From Bacteroidota bacterium (GTDB lineage: Bacteria > Bacteroidota > Bacteroidia > Chitinophagales > Chitinophagaceae), in assembly GCA_025352905.1 (NCBI GenBank), contig JANXRX010000121.1, positions 1-42,228 of the forward strand: DNA of 42,228 bases. Direction: 5' to 3'. Below, piece after piece: positions 8,166 to 18,169 of the stretch (positions are counted from its first letter, which is position 1; every line of letters begins with the position of its first letter). A program made the translations under genes and the position numbers. The notes beneath the pieces are model-generated. The model was not told the DNA's origin. It was given only the letters and a program-made list of their open reading frames with translations, and did not search any database.

Positions 8166-10601
8166 TCACTCCGTTCGTAAACTTTTCACCGGGTTAGCCA
8201 TTGCAGCTTTGATCGCCTGGATGCTTACGGTAAGTAAGGCAACCGTTGCGGCTATGATGCCTGCGGCGATGAAGATCCACCAGCTGATAGAGATCCGGTA
8301 GGCGAAATCTGCCAGCCATTGATGCATGGCATACCAGGCAACGGGGAACGCGATCACTGCGGCTATGACCACCAGTTTCAGAAAATCTTTTGATAACAGC
8401 ATCACAATACTTCCCGCGCCCGCGCCTAACACTTTGCGGATCCCGATCTCTTTAATGCGTTGTGTAATGGCAAAAGAAGATAATCCCAGTAATCCCAAAC
8501 AGGCAATAAAAATAGCGATACAGGCAAAGATCGTGAACAGGCTTCCCTGCCGCTGTTCAGATTCGTATTGTTTCTGAAAACGGTTGTCTAAGAAATCAAA
8601 CTCATAAGGTGTTTCCGGAACATTCTTTTTCCAGGCTTTTTCAATCGCCTGTAAGGCTTCGGTGGTATTTGCACCGCTAAACTTTATAGAAATGGAGTGG
8701 AAAAAACCGGCCTGTTGCAGCCTGGGTAATACCAGTACCATCGGAACGATCTTCTGGTGCATCGATTCAAAATGAAAGTTCTGCATTACTCCGACTACTT
8801 TACCACGCATACCTCCATAACTCAGCTCTTTACCGATCGCTTTTTCAGGAGTTCCCCATCCCAATGTCTGAACGGTTGCTTCATTAACCACATAACTGGA
8901 AGTGTCTGTACCAAAATCCCGCGAATAGTTTCTGCCAGCAGCCATTTGTATATCATAGGTGGGAATAAAGTCATAATCTCCTGCCAGGAATTTCAGTTCT
9001 GTGTTGATCGGCTGTAAGGAATCCGCCTCTATCAAAGCAGCATTCTGCGAATCAAGCAGCCTGCCCGTGGGTATACGGGATGAGCGACCCACATTCCTGA
9101 TATTCGCATTGGCCAGCAAATCGTTCCGTAAAGATTCATACTGCGTGGTGGTTGCGATATTGTATGGCAATACCACGATATGGTCTTTATTATATCCCAG
9201 CGATGCTTTTTGCATATAGCCCAATTGCTGGAATACGATCGCGGTTGTGATAATGAGCACGATCGAAATGGTGAATTGAACTACTACCAGCGCCTGGCGG
9301 AAAGAAATGCTCCTGCCGCCAGCCCTGAACAATCCTTTTAATGTTTTTACGGGTTGGAATGCCGACATAAAAAGTGCCGGATAAACGCCGGAGACCAATC
9401 CCACGATAAAAGGAACCAATAAGATAACAACGATTATCTGCCATTTTAATAAAATGGATAGCGAAAGTGTGAGCCCTGATAATGTGTTCAGCCAGGGAAT
9501 AACCAGCGCCACGCATCCGAAAGCGAGTAACATAGACATACAGGAGATGAGTACAGATTCACTGAGGAATTGTGCGATCAATTCCTGCCGGGTAGCGCCT
9601 GCCACTTTCCGTATCCCGATCTCTTTTGCGCGCAGCGTGGAACGGGCGGTAGAAAGATTCATATAATTGATACAGGCGATCAGGAGGATGATCAGCGCGA
9701 TCACACCAAAGATATATACCCGCATAATGTCGCCGTTTTCTTCTGCTTCCGTATCAAGATGGGAACGCAGGTGGATATCGGTTAATTTCTGAAGACCAAG
9801 TGTGGTTCGTAGAGAAGGCTTGAAATTTGCCGGTGCGCCAGGGAAATGTACCCTGTCATCAAGGAATGCAGGGAATTTAGCAATGATATTTTGGTATGGA
9901 TAATTTTCAGGCAATAACAGGTAAGTAAAAAAAGAGTTGTTGCCAAAATTGGTTTCGAGGCTTTTCTGGCCATAGATGGCTGTATCTTTTAGTGTATTAA
10001 AAGATACCATGATCTCCGGGTGAATATGCGCAGTGGAAGGGAAGGCCTTATACACACCGGTTATCTTCAGATTGAACTGGTTGTTGATCCGGATCATTTT
10101 ATTCATAGGATCCTGGTCGCCAAAATATTTTTTAGCGATCTCTTCTGTCACCATCCCGGTATAAGGATCCAGCAGGGCCCTGTGTGGGTTACCCTTGGTT
10201 ACAGCTACATTGAAGATGTCTACAAGGTTCTCATCAGCAAAGAACAGTTTATCCTCATTAAAGATTTTTTCTTCATATCGCACGGGCGTTTTACCATTCT
10301 CGAGTAAGCGGGTCATTTTCTGGATATCCGGAAAATAGTTTTGGAGTAGCGGCCCGAATGGGGGCGCCACAGTTCCCAGGCGAAGCGTTACCGCTCCGTC
10401 CTTATTGTTAAAACTGCGGGTAACCCGGTAAATACGGCTGGCATTCGTATTATATTTATCATAACTGGTCTCGTGCAGTATATACACAGTGATCAGCAAA
10501 CAACAGGTAAGACCAACGGTCAAACCAAACAGGTTAATGAACGAGATGAACTTATGTTTCACCAGGTTGCGCCAGGCCATTTTGAAATAGTTCTTGATCA
10601 T
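8166..10601 (-). CDS. MacB/FtsX-family ABC permease, double-length (permease C)
   Basis: An 811-residue double MacB-like permease beginning MIKNYFKMAWRNLVKHK. TM1 is followed by YILHETSYDKYNTNASRIYRV, the conserved entry into the first periplasmic domain. The first FtsX domain has RAKEIGIRKVAGAT and the second RIKEIGIRKVLGAG; the tail is ANPVKSLRTE. It belongs to the B/C/E/F/G subfamily. Both flanking spacers (170 bp downstream, 196 bp upstream) are the longest between permeases in the cluster and both hold GTAAGGC-type inverted repeats, which could reduce or modulate read-through at this gene. Membership of the same transcript as its neighbours is inferred from strand and spacing only. Substrate unknown. 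Confidence 0.9.
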   Translation of the reverse strand: MIKNYFKMAWRNLVKHKFISFINLFGLTVGLTCCLLITVYILHETSYDKYNTNASRIYRVTRSFNNKDGAVTLRLGTVAPPFGPLLQNYFPDIQKMTRLLENGKTPVRYEEKIFNEDKLFFADENLVDIFNVAVTKGNPHRALLDPYTGMVTEEIAKKYFGDQDPMNKMIRINNQFNLKITGVYKAFPSTAHIHPEIMVSFNTLKDTAIYGQKSLETNFGNNSFFTYLLLPENYPYQNIIAKFPAFLDDRVHFPGAPANFKPSLRTTLGLQKLTDIHLRSHLDTEAEENGDIMRVYIFGVIALIILLIACINYMNLSTARSTLRAKEIGIRKVAGATRQELIAQFLSESVLISCMSMLLAFGCVALVIPWLNTLSGLTLSLSILLKWQIIVVILLVPFIVGLVSGVYPALFMSAFQPVKTLKGLFRAGGRSISFRQALVVVQFTISIVLIITTAIVFQQLGYMQKASLGYNKDHIVVLPYNIATTTQYESLRNDLLANANIRNVGRSSRIPTGRLLDSQNAALIEADSLQPINTELKFLAGDYDFIPTYDIQMAAGRNYSRDFGTDTSSYVVNEATVQTLGWGTPEKAIGKELSYGGMRGKVVGVMQNFHFESMHQKIVPMVLVLPRLQQAGFFHSISIKFSGANTTEALQAIEKAWKKNVPETPYEFDFLDNRFQKQYESEQRQGSLFTIFACIAIFIACLGLLGLSSFAITQRIKEIGIRKVLGAGAGSIVMLLSKDFLKLVVIAAVIAFPVAWYAMHQWLADFAYRISISWWIFIAAGIIAATVALLTVSIQAIKAAMANPVKSLRTE

Positions 10602-10656
10602 GCGGTCTGTTTTAAATAGGGATTAATATATTGTTATCGGGCATTAATTACTTTTT

Positions 10657-10797
10657 AGGCGTAAGGCATAAGTGGTAAGGCATAAGCAAAATTTTGTACA
10701 AATAAATTATGTGTTACGCAATATGATTTGCATTTTTTTGTTTCCCCTTACGCCTTACGCCTTACGCCTTACGCCTTACGCCTTACGCCTTACGCCT
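10657..10797. repeat. Inverted repeat with a seven-copy TTACGCC tandem array
   Basis: The right side, 10748-10796, is seven perfect head-to-tail copies of TTACGCC, ending one base before the stop codon of permease D (TAA on the minus strand, 10798-10800). The left side, 10657-10686, holds the complementary phrase GGCGTAAGGCATAAG with small changes. The interior is AT-rich. It occupies the 196-bp spacer between permeases D and C. The perfect array is a candidate for copy-number variation by slippage. A reading frame running through it (LTPYALR repeated) is an artefact of the repeat. Confidence 0.85.
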
Positions 10798-13173
10798 TTA
10801 CTCCGTTCTCAAACTCTTTACCGGATTCGCCAACGCTGCTTTGATGGACTGAAAACTGATCGTTACCAATGCAATAAACATAGCGCCGGCGCCGGCAAAT
10901 AAAAATACCCACCAGCTGATCGTAATTCTGTACGGGTAAGCCTGTAGCCATTGGTTCATTCCCCACCAGGCAAGCGGATAGGCGATCAGGGCCGAGATCA
11001 ATACGGGCTTGATAAAATCAGTTGATAACAGCCCCGTGATCGAACCCACGCTGGCGCCCAGTACTTTGCGTATCCCGATTTCTTTGGTTCTTCTTTCAGC
11101 GGTATATGCGGCCAGGCCGAATAATCCAAGACAAGAAATCAATATGGCCAGCGCTGCGAATATGCGCGACAGTTTACTTACGAGCATCTCGGCAAGAAAT
11201 TTCTGATTAAACCTGTCATCTACAAAACGATATTGGAAAGGATACACACTATTATCTTTTTTCATGACGGCAGCTATCTGTGCCAGGGCATTCGCGGGAT
11301 CGGTTTGCGCTTTCATGCGTATATACATTACAGACGCATATCTTAGCGGCAGGGCGGTGAATAAAACGGGATCTGACTTGCCATACATATTGCCATATAC
11401 ATAATCTTTCACAACGCCTACGATCACTGCCTGCGTGGTATCGCCTTCATAATGCAGGCTTTTTCCGATGGCGCTTCCTTTGCCCATTAATTTTGTGAGC
11501 GATTCGGTTACCATTACGTTCAGGTGGCCCCTTGCCGTATCGGATAATGCCAGGTTCCTTCCTTCTACCAACTGCATACCGGAAGTAGGCAGGAACTCGG
11601 GACTAACGCCTCTTGTAGAAACCAGTACTTTATTGTTTGCGGGTTTGCCTTCCCAGGTAAAACCGCTGGTATTATTTCCGCCATCAATCGTTGTATGATC
11701 AGATATGGCTACATTCTCCACCGCGCCTGTGGCCAGGAGATCCTGTTTAAACACAGAAAAATTCTTTCCCATCTCGCCCTGGATCTGTAATTCAAGCAGG
11801 TGGGCTTTATCAAAACCCAGGTCCCTGGTCTTTACATGCTGGATCTGCTGGTAAACAATGACCGTACTGATGATCAGTATAATCGATATGCTGAACTGAA
11901 CGATCACCAACCCTTTCCGTATAAAAGCTACACTGCTGTTCTTCGTTTTTAAACCTTTTAAAACAAACACCGGGTTAAAAGAGGAGAGGTATAATGCCGG
12001 GTAGCTGCCCGCTACCAAACCGCATATTACCGTGATCAATACGAGAGAGCCCACATGCAATGGATTGTCAAAACCTGCTATGAGTTGTTTTTGCACCAGT
12101 GTATTAAAAGCAGGCAATAATAAACTGATCAGTAGCACTGCCACAAAAGAAGCGAGTAAGGTCATAAATAGTGCTTCTCCAATAAACTGTAGCACCAGCC
12201 AGCCTTTACCGGCGCCCATTACTTTACGTACCCCTACCTCACGAGCGCGTTTCTCACTGCGGGCCGTGGCCAGGTTCATAAAATTGATACAGGCGATCAG
12301 GAGAATGATCCAGGCAATAGCCGAAAACAAGCGGATATAAGTAACGCGGCCGCCACCGGTGGGTTTGCCATTCTCAAACTGGTCGTATAGATGCCAGTTT
12401 TTCAGGCCGAACAGGAACAATTGCGTAATCGACTCAGGATCTTTTTTCTTGAGGTAACCGGATAATTGTTTATTAACGGAAGCAACCGAAGCGTGTTCGC
12501 CCAACTCAACATAGGTGCTCAAAGAATTGTTCCCCCATCTATGCAGCCAGGGGCTTCGCTGGAAATAGATCTCGAATGGAACTACCCATTCAAACTGCAT
12601 ACTTGTATTGGCGGGAAAATCTTTCACAACACCGGTAACTACATAATCCTGCTGGTTATCCATCCGTACTGTTTTGCCTAGCACATCAGGGGTATTGCCA
12701 AAAAATTTCTTAGCTGTCTTTTCCGTAATCACGATCGAATACAATTGTGTAAACGCAGTGGTTGCGCTACCCTGTACAAAAGGAATGGTGAATATGCTGA
12801 ATAGGGATGGTTCGGCAAAGCAACCTTCTGCATACATTGTTTTGTCACCAATACTGAATAAATAGGAGGTGTTCCCTTCCGATTTACGGCAGGTATTGAT
12901 AATGCCGGGTATATCAGCCTGTATGGCAGGGGCCAGTAATCCCGGCGTGGATGAGTGTGTGAATATACCCGCTTCGTATTGCTGGTTCTCGCGTACCAGG
13001 TATACCCGGTCTTTTTTTGTATTCACCATATCATAGTTCACTTCATCCTCCACCCATAAAAAGATCAACCCTGCACAGGCAATGCCAATAGCCAGCCCAA
13101 AAATATTCATCGCACTATAGGTTTTGTTTTTCCACAATGTGCGGAGCGTGGTTTTGAAGAAGGTTTGCAGCAT
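10798..13173 (-). CDS. MacB/FtsX-family ABC permease, double-length (permease D)
   Basis: A 791-residue double MacB-like permease starting MLQTFFKTTLRTLWKNK. TM1 ends in WVEDEVNYD, close to the WVQNEISYD and WIQNEVGYD of permeases A and H. Coupling motifs are RAREVGVRKVMGAG (first unit) and RTKEIGIRKVLGAS (second unit). The second periplasmic domain contains GFTWEGKP, the signature shared by A, D and H. The segment ENGKPTGGGRVTYIRLF just before TM2 also matches TNGKEDGGLIDFVKMF of permease H, so D and H look like the closest pair in the array although four genes apart in order. The tail is ANPVKSLRTE. The gene ends directly against the TTACGCC array. Confidence 0.9.
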   Translation of the reverse strand: MLQTFFKTTLRTLWKNKTYSAMNIFGLAIGIACAGLIFLWVEDEVNYDMVNTKKDRVYLVRENQQYEAGIFTHSSTPGLLAPAIQADIPGIINTCRKSEGNTSYLFSIGDKTMYAEGCFAEPSLFSIFTIPFVQGSATTAFTQLYSIVITEKTAKKFFGNTPDVLGKTVRMDNQQDYVVTGVVKDFPANTSMQFEWVVPFEIYFQRSPWLHRWGNNSLSTYVELGEHASVASVNKQLSGYLKKKDPESITQLFLFGLKNWHLYDQFENGKPTGGGRVTYIRLFSAIAWIILLIACINFMNLATARSEKRAREVGVRKVMGAGKGWLVLQFIGEALFMTLLASFVAVLLISLLLPAFNTLVQKQLIAGFDNPLHVGSLVLITVICGLVAGSYPALYLSSFNPVFVLKGLKTKNSSVAFIRKGLVIVQFSISIILIISTVIVYQQIQHVKTRDLGFDKAHLLELQIQGEMGKNFSVFKQDLLATGAVENVAISDHTTIDGGNNTSGFTWEGKPANNKVLVSTRGVSPEFLPTSGMQLVEGRNLALSDTARGHLNVMVTESLTKLMGKGSAIGKSLHYEGDTTQAVIVGVVKDYVYGNMYGKSDPVLFTALPLRYASVMYIRMKAQTDPANALAQIAAVMKKDNSVYPFQYRFVDDRFNQKFLAEMLVSKLSRIFAALAILISCLGLFGLAAYTAERRTKEIGIRKVLGASVGSITGLLSTDFIKPVLISALIAYPLAWWGMNQWLQAYPYRITISWWVFLFAGAGAMFIALVTISFQSIKAALANPVKSLRTE

Positions 13174-13186
13174 GGTTATTTTTATT

Positions 13187-13248
13187 ATGGTTCATGGATC
13201 ATGGTTCATAGATCATAGTTGCAGTAATTGCCATGAACTATGATCTAT
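13187..13248. repeat. GGTTCAT-phrase repeats with a perfect 13-bp stem
   Basis: In the 78-bp spacer between permeases E and D the phrase ATGGTTCAT is repeated (13187-13210), followed by a perfect inverted repeat: 13208-13220 pairs with 13236-13248 over 13 bp with a 15-nt loop. Related but less perfect phrases occupy the spacers at 5511-5543, 15687-15704, 18123-18169 and 20655-20676. There is no T-tract on the transcribed strand, so it is not a classical terminator. Confidence 0.75.
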
Positions 13249-13251
13249 TAA

Positions 13252-15666
13252 CTATTCCGTTCTCAAACTCTTTACCGGGTTTGCCAGCGCTGCTTTGATG
13301 GCTTTGAAACTGATCGTGATCATGGCTATCAGCAGGGCCAGTATGCCCGCGCAAACAAATACCCACCATTCAGGCGTTAACCTGTAAGCAAAATTTTTGA
13401 GCCATTGATTCATGGCCAGCCAGGTTAATGGTATGGTAACGAGGAAGGCGATCATTACCAGGTATAAAAAATCTTTTGATAAAAGCACTAACAGTTCACG
13501 GGTGGTAGCCCCCAGCACTTTGCGGATCCCGATCTCCTTGGTCCGTTGTTCGGTGGTGAATGATACTAATCCGAACAGGCCCAGGCTTGCGATTAGGATA
13601 GCAATCACGGCAAATACCGTAAATATCAGGGCAGTTTTTTCTTCTCCTTTGTATAAAGAATCAAAATGGTCATCAAGAAAGGTATAGGCAAATGGCGTTT
13701 CTGTATGAAATTCGCCCCATTTGGTTTTTGTTTCGTCGATAAAAGGTTTGATCTCAGTCGACCTTAATTTAACCAGGATACCGCCGCCATTATTCCCAAG
13801 CATCATCATTAAGGGAGCAATTTTATTTTTCAGGGATGCGTAGTGGAAATCTTTCACAACGCCAATAACCCTGAACTCTATTTGACCCGAACGAAGAATG
13901 GTTCTTCCGATGGGGTCCGTTTTTACCCAACCGAGTGAACGTGCAGCAGTTTCATTGATCAGAATGCCCGATGAATCTGAAGGAAAATCTTTTGAAAAAT
14001 TTCTCCCTTTTATTACATGGATACCAAGGGTAGGGATAAAACGCTCATCGATATGATAAATGTTCATATGGATCTCTTCGCCCTTCTCATTGTTATCGTT
14101 TTGCCTGGCATATACTTCTGTACCATCCATGATCTGGTTACCGGGATAGTTTCTTGCAACTGTCGTACTTATCACACGGCTGTCCTGCATCAGTTGCTGT
14201 GCAAACACAGACTGTTTATTCCGCAGGATATAACTATCGTTGATAGACAATACCTGTTCTTTGTCGTATCCCAGTTTCTGGCTCTGCATATAATGCAGTT
14301 GGCGATAAACAACAATGGTTGAAATGATCAGGGCGGTTGATACGGCGAACTGGAACACCACCAGGCTCTTGCGTAAATTGCCCCTGCCGGTAGATTCACC
14401 GATGCTACCGCCTTTCAGCGTTTTAATAATGTTAAGTGAGGATAGAAAGAACGCGGGGTAAAGACCAGCCAGCAGACCAACAAATAAAACCAGTAAAACC
14501 ATAGCAAACAGGCTCCAGGGCTGCATAAAAAAAACAAACGCGACGGATTTACCCGAAAGCGTATTAAAAATCGGTAGTAATAGAGCGACCACTACTAAGG
14601 CGAATACCAATGCGCAGACCGTCATTAATATGGATTCTGCAAGGAATTGCAGGATGAGCTGTTTTTTTGCCGAACCCATTACTTTGCGTATCCCGATCTC
14701 TTTTGAACGTTTGACTGCATTTGCGGTAGAAAGATTAGTGAAATTGACACAGGCCAGCAATATGATGAGTAGCGCCAGTGCCCCAAATATGTACACGTAG
14801 TGGATATCGCCGCTGGCTTCCAGTTCATAACGTGTATCGGAGTGCAAATGTATGTCCGTGATCTTTGTTAGGTAAAATCGAAAACTGTTTTTACTGCTTT
14901 GTGCTTCTGCAAGACTTATGCCCATATCATGACTTACTTCCGGCGCTACATTCTTTCGCACAAAGGGCGGGAATTTGGCTTCCAGTTTCTTAGGGTCCGC
15001 GTCCTTGGCAAGCAGTACATAAGTGAACCAGCCGATATTACTCCATGTAGGATTTCTAACAGGCGCCAGATCGGTGATAGTCAGGAACAGGTCGCCATGA
15101 AAATGCGAATTTTCCGGAACTTTTTCAATAATGCCGGTGATCTTATGCGGGTTCCTGCCTCCTGCAAAATTCAAAAATTTACCCAGTGCAGGTTCGTTCC
15201 CAAAATACTTATGCGCGATCTCTTTTGTTATAACGGCTGAGTTAGGCTCGGCCAGGGCAGTTTTTGGATTTCCCTCGATCAACGGGATCGAGAACATTTC
15301 CAGGAAATTGCTGTCTACATAAACTATATTTTTTTCTTTGAACTGATTTTCTTTGTACTCCATAAAATACTCTCCCTCTTTTGCCAGCCTTGCGGTGGCT
15401 AGTATTTCGGGAAAAGCATTTTTCATTCCAGGGCCCACAGCCACGTCTACACTCGGGTAGCTATCCCCGGCGTTTACGCGCAATCCTACCCGGTATATTC
15501 TGCCTGCATCTTTTGCATACGTATCATAATTCAATTCATCATACACAAATGCGGCAATTAGCATACAGCAGGCCAGGCCTATCGTTAGGCCAAAAATATT
15601 GATAAAGGCAAAGGCCCTGTTCTTTACCAGGTTACGCCAGGCGATGGTGAAATAATTTCTTATCAT
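13252..15666 (-). CDS. MacB/FtsX-family ABC permease, double-length (permease E)
   Basis: An 804-residue double MacB-like permease starting MIRNYFTIAWRNLVKNR. After TM1 it reads DELNYDTYAKDAGRIYRV. Coupling motifs are RSKEIGIRKVMGSA and RTKEIGIRKVLGAT; the tail is ANPVKSLRTE. It falls in the B/C/E/F/G subfamily and looks most like permease C in its first periplasmic domain (both carry HPE/HGD-type segments before the FtsX domain and the phrase YVYIFGALALLIILLACVN against MRVYIFGVIALIILLIACIN). It is 40 bp after permease F and 78 bp before permease D. Inner-membrane location and ATP coupling follow from the family; cargo is unknown. Confidence 0.9.
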   Translation of the reverse strand: MIRNYFTIAWRNLVKNRAFAFINIFGLTIGLACCMLIAAFVYDELNYDTYAKDAGRIYRVGLRVNAGDSYPSVDVAVGPGMKNAFPEILATARLAKEGEYFMEYKENQFKEKNIVYVDSNFLEMFSIPLIEGNPKTALAEPNSAVITKEIAHKYFGNEPALGKFLNFAGGRNPHKITGIIEKVPENSHFHGDLFLTITDLAPVRNPTWSNIGWFTYVLLAKDADPKKLEAKFPPFVRKNVAPEVSHDMGISLAEAQSSKNSFRFYLTKITDIHLHSDTRYELEASGDIHYVYIFGALALLIILLACVNFTNLSTANAVKRSKEIGIRKVMGSAKKQLILQFLAESILMTVCALVFALVVVALLLPIFNTLSGKSVAFVFFMQPWSLFAMVLLVLFVGLLAGLYPAFFLSSLNIIKTLKGGSIGESTGRGNLRKSLVVFQFAVSTALIISTIVVYRQLHYMQSQKLGYDKEQVLSINDSYILRNKQSVFAQQLMQDSRVISTTVARNYPGNQIMDGTEVYARQNDNNEKGEEIHMNIYHIDERFIPTLGIHVIKGRNFSKDFPSDSSGILINETAARSLGWVKTDPIGRTILRSGQIEFRVIGVVKDFHYASLKNKIAPLMMMLGNNGGGILVKLRSTEIKPFIDETKTKWGEFHTETPFAYTFLDDHFDSLYKGEEKTALIFTVFAVIAILIASLGLFGLVSFTTEQRTKEIGIRKVLGATTRELLVLLSKDFLYLVMIAFLVTIPLTWLAMNQWLKNFAYRLTPEWWVFVCAGILALLIAMITISFKAIKAALANPVKSLRTE

Positions 15667-15706
15667 AGCGGTTGCATTATTTTATTTATGAACTCTGAAC
15701 TATACG

Positions 15707-18100
15707 CTATTCTGTTCTCAAACTCTTTACCGGATTTGCCAGCGCTGCTTTTACTGACCGGTAACCAACTGTAATAGCGGCGATCAGGAAAGTGCTGAGA
15801 ATGGCCAGGATAAAAATGCCTGCGTTTAACGGGATCCGGTTCTTGAAATCCTCCAGGTATTTGGTCATTGCCCACCAGGCTAATGGCGCTGCTATCACAA
15901 AAGCGATCAAAAGAAGCCTGGTGAATTCTTTGCCAAACAGCCATAAAATATTCTGTATACCCGCTCCCAGTACTTTTCTTACACCTATCTCTTTTGTTTT
16001 TCGCACAGCCATAAAAGACACAAGTCCATACAGCCCCAATGAACCAATCAATACTGCGATACCTGCAAAGGCTTCGATCAGTTTAAGCATAATGCTATCG
16101 AGTTCATAGAATTCTGCGATGTTATCATCGAGAAACTGGTATTCAAACATGTATTCAGGATAAGTTTCGCTCCATATCTTGTCAAATGCAGCAATGGCAG
16201 GTTTTGCATTCTTCATATTGATCCTGATAGCGCAGGTTCGGTAATTGCCTGTAGAGGGCATAATGCAAATGGGAGCAATATCATCGTGAAAAGAATAATT
16301 GTAAAAATCTTTCACAACGCCAACAATTGGAGCTGTTTGGGTACCGCCATTAATCGACAATCTTTTCCCGATCACATCCCTCGGTGACCGAATGTTCAGC
16401 TTTTTAACGAAAGTCTCATTAACCAAAAACTCTCTTGTTGTATCCGAAGGATAAAAATTCCGTCCCGCTGCCAGCCTGATTCCGAACGTTTTCAGGTAAT
16501 TGTCATCGGCATATTTTTCATTAATAGCCCAGTGTTCATCCTCCGCCCGGTTATCATACCGCACGCCGGTATTGTTATTGGACCCGGAAGCGGGGGGCCT
16601 GTAACAAAGGGAAATATCTTCCACACCCGCCACGCCTGCAATACGTGAGCGTAATGTGCTAACTTTTACTTTGTCAGGAACCGGTAAGGGAAGCAAAACA
16701 ACGGCCTCTTTATTAAACCCGAGATCCGTATTTTTTGAATAGTGCATCTGGCTGGCGATTACAATCGTGCCGATGATCAGCATCTGAGAAATGGCAAACT
16801 GGGTTACCACCAATACCCGGCGAAGTGAAAATCCACCAATATCTTTTTGAGATAATTTACTTTTCAACGCCATCACGGGTTGAAACCTTGCGAGTACGAG
16901 CCCGGGGTAGGAACCTGATAAAAAAGTGACGATGAAAAATAGTAACCCGGTAAAAACCAATAAGGGTGTATTGCTAAACGGGTGAAGAGTCATTTCGGTC
17001 TTGAACAATGAATTCACAAATGGCAAAGCCAGCGCAGCCAATCCAAAAGCAATGGTGATCGCTAATATCGTAATCAAAGCTGTTTCTGTAATGAACTGCC
17101 AGAAAAGTTGTGAAGGCAAACTGCCCAGCACTTTTCGTACGCCAATTTCTTTCGAGCGGTTCAACGCCTGCGCTGTAGCGAGGTTAATAAAATTAACACA
17201 GGCAGTAATGATCAGGAACAGACCGATAAAAAACAGCGCCCAAAGGTATTTCTTATCAGCGTGCCCGTCAAAATCCGGATTGAAATGAATATCGGCAAGC
17301 GGCTGTAGTTTGAATTGCCACACATTAACGTCCCTTCCTTTAAAATTCTTTTTTACCAATTGCTTCAGTCCGGCGTCTGCCTGTTCCGGTTTAACGGATG
17401 ATTTTAACAACACATAACACTGACTGCCACTATATACCCCTCCCCAGCTGCTGTCATTCGCTATCCATTTGCTCTGGTCGATTAAATTACTGTAGGAGAG
17501 GTAGATTTCCTGTCTCCGGTCGGTATTGGGAGGTAGATCCTTTAAAATTCCTGTTATTAAGAAATCGGTTTTATTATTAATACGGATGGATTTCCCCATG
17601 GGGTCTTCCGTGCCGAAATATTTTTTAGCCAGGTTCTCAGTAATGGCAGCCGAATTAGGGTTCTTTAAAAAAGTATTTTTATCTCCTTTAACCAGTGGGA
17701 AATCCAGTATATCGAAAAATTCAGGTTCGGTATAAACAATTCCTTTTTCTTCTTTGAACTTCTTATTTTCCTTTGATCCATTAATGGTCACAAGCGCATT
17801 GTCGTAGTCAATCGCCCTCGCTGTTTTATCGGCATAGGTATATTCTGTACGGAATGCTTTACCCACGGGACTTGGCACCGCTCGTGAATGACCCACTGTT
17901 TCATCATGCCATTCGGTAACGATGCGGTAAATACGGTCTTTGTTTTTATGGAACGTATCAAAGCTGAGGTGATAGCTCACCAATATAAAGATCACCATGC
18001 TGCCCCCAATACCCAGCGATAGCCCGGATATATTGATATATGCGTAAGCTTTATTTTTACGAATATTGCGCCAGGCGATTTTGATATAACTTTTTAGCAT
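15707..18100 (-). CDS. MacB/FtsX-family ABC permease, double-length (permease F)
   Basis: A 797-residue double MacB-like permease starting MLKSYIKIAWRNIRKNK. TM1 is followed by LVSYHLSFDTFHKNKDRIYRI. Coupling motifs are RSKEIGVRKVLGSL in the first unit and KTKEIGVRKVLGAG in the second; the second unit then reads WLFGKEFTRLL where the others have LLSKDF, so the coupling helix differs slightly. It is closest to permease B in the first periplasmic domain and before TM2 (both have QPLADIHFN / QPLSDLHFN). The tail is ANPVKSLRTE. The 40-bp spacer to permease E contains two TGAACT units. Substrate unknown. Confidence 0.9.
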   Translation of the reverse strand: MLKSYIKIAWRNIRKNKAYAYINISGLSLGIGGSMVIFILVSYHLSFDTFHKNKDRIYRIVTEWHDETVGHSRAVPSPVGKAFRTEYTYADKTARAIDYDNALVTINGSKENKKFKEEKGIVYTEPEFFDILDFPLVKGDKNTFLKNPNSAAITENLAKKYFGTEDPMGKSIRINNKTDFLITGILKDLPPNTDRRQEIYLSYSNLIDQSKWIANDSSWGGVYSGSQCYVLLKSSVKPEQADAGLKQLVKKNFKGRDVNVWQFKLQPLADIHFNPDFDGHADKKYLWALFFIGLFLIITACVNFINLATAQALNRSKEIGVRKVLGSLPSQLFWQFITETALITILAITIAFGLAALALPFVNSLFKTEMTLHPFSNTPLLVFTGLLFFIVTFLSGSYPGLVLARFQPVMALKSKLSQKDIGGFSLRRVLVVTQFAISQMLIIGTIVIASQMHYSKNTDLGFNKEAVVLLPLPVPDKVKVSTLRSRIAGVAGVEDISLCYRPPASGSNNNTGVRYDNRAEDEHWAINEKYADDNYLKTFGIRLAAGRNFYPSDTTREFLVNETFVKKLNIRSPRDVIGKRLSINGGTQTAPIVGVVKDFYNYSFHDDIAPICIMPSTGNYRTCAIRINMKNAKPAIAAFDKIWSETYPEYMFEYQFLDDNIAEFYELDSIMLKLIEAFAGIAVLIGSLGLYGLVSFMAVRKTKEIGVRKVLGAGIQNILWLFGKEFTRLLLIAFVIAAPLAWWAMTKYLEDFKNRIPLNAGIFILAILSTFLIAAITVGYRSVKAALANPVKSLRTE

Positions 18101-18169
18101 AGTGTTTGTTTCGTATTTTGGTCATGGTTCATAGATGATAGTAATTATGCCTTTCCAGGAACTATGATC

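Noticed and set aside
10672..10902. Plus-strand reading frame with repeated LTPYALR peptide
   Set aside because: It is a translation of the TTACGCC tandem array running into the antisense of permease D; no start signal or coding pattern supports a gene.
13208..13248. Rho-independent terminator between permeases E and D
   Set aside because: The 13-bp stem is good, but it is AT-rich and no T-tract follows it on the transcribed strand.
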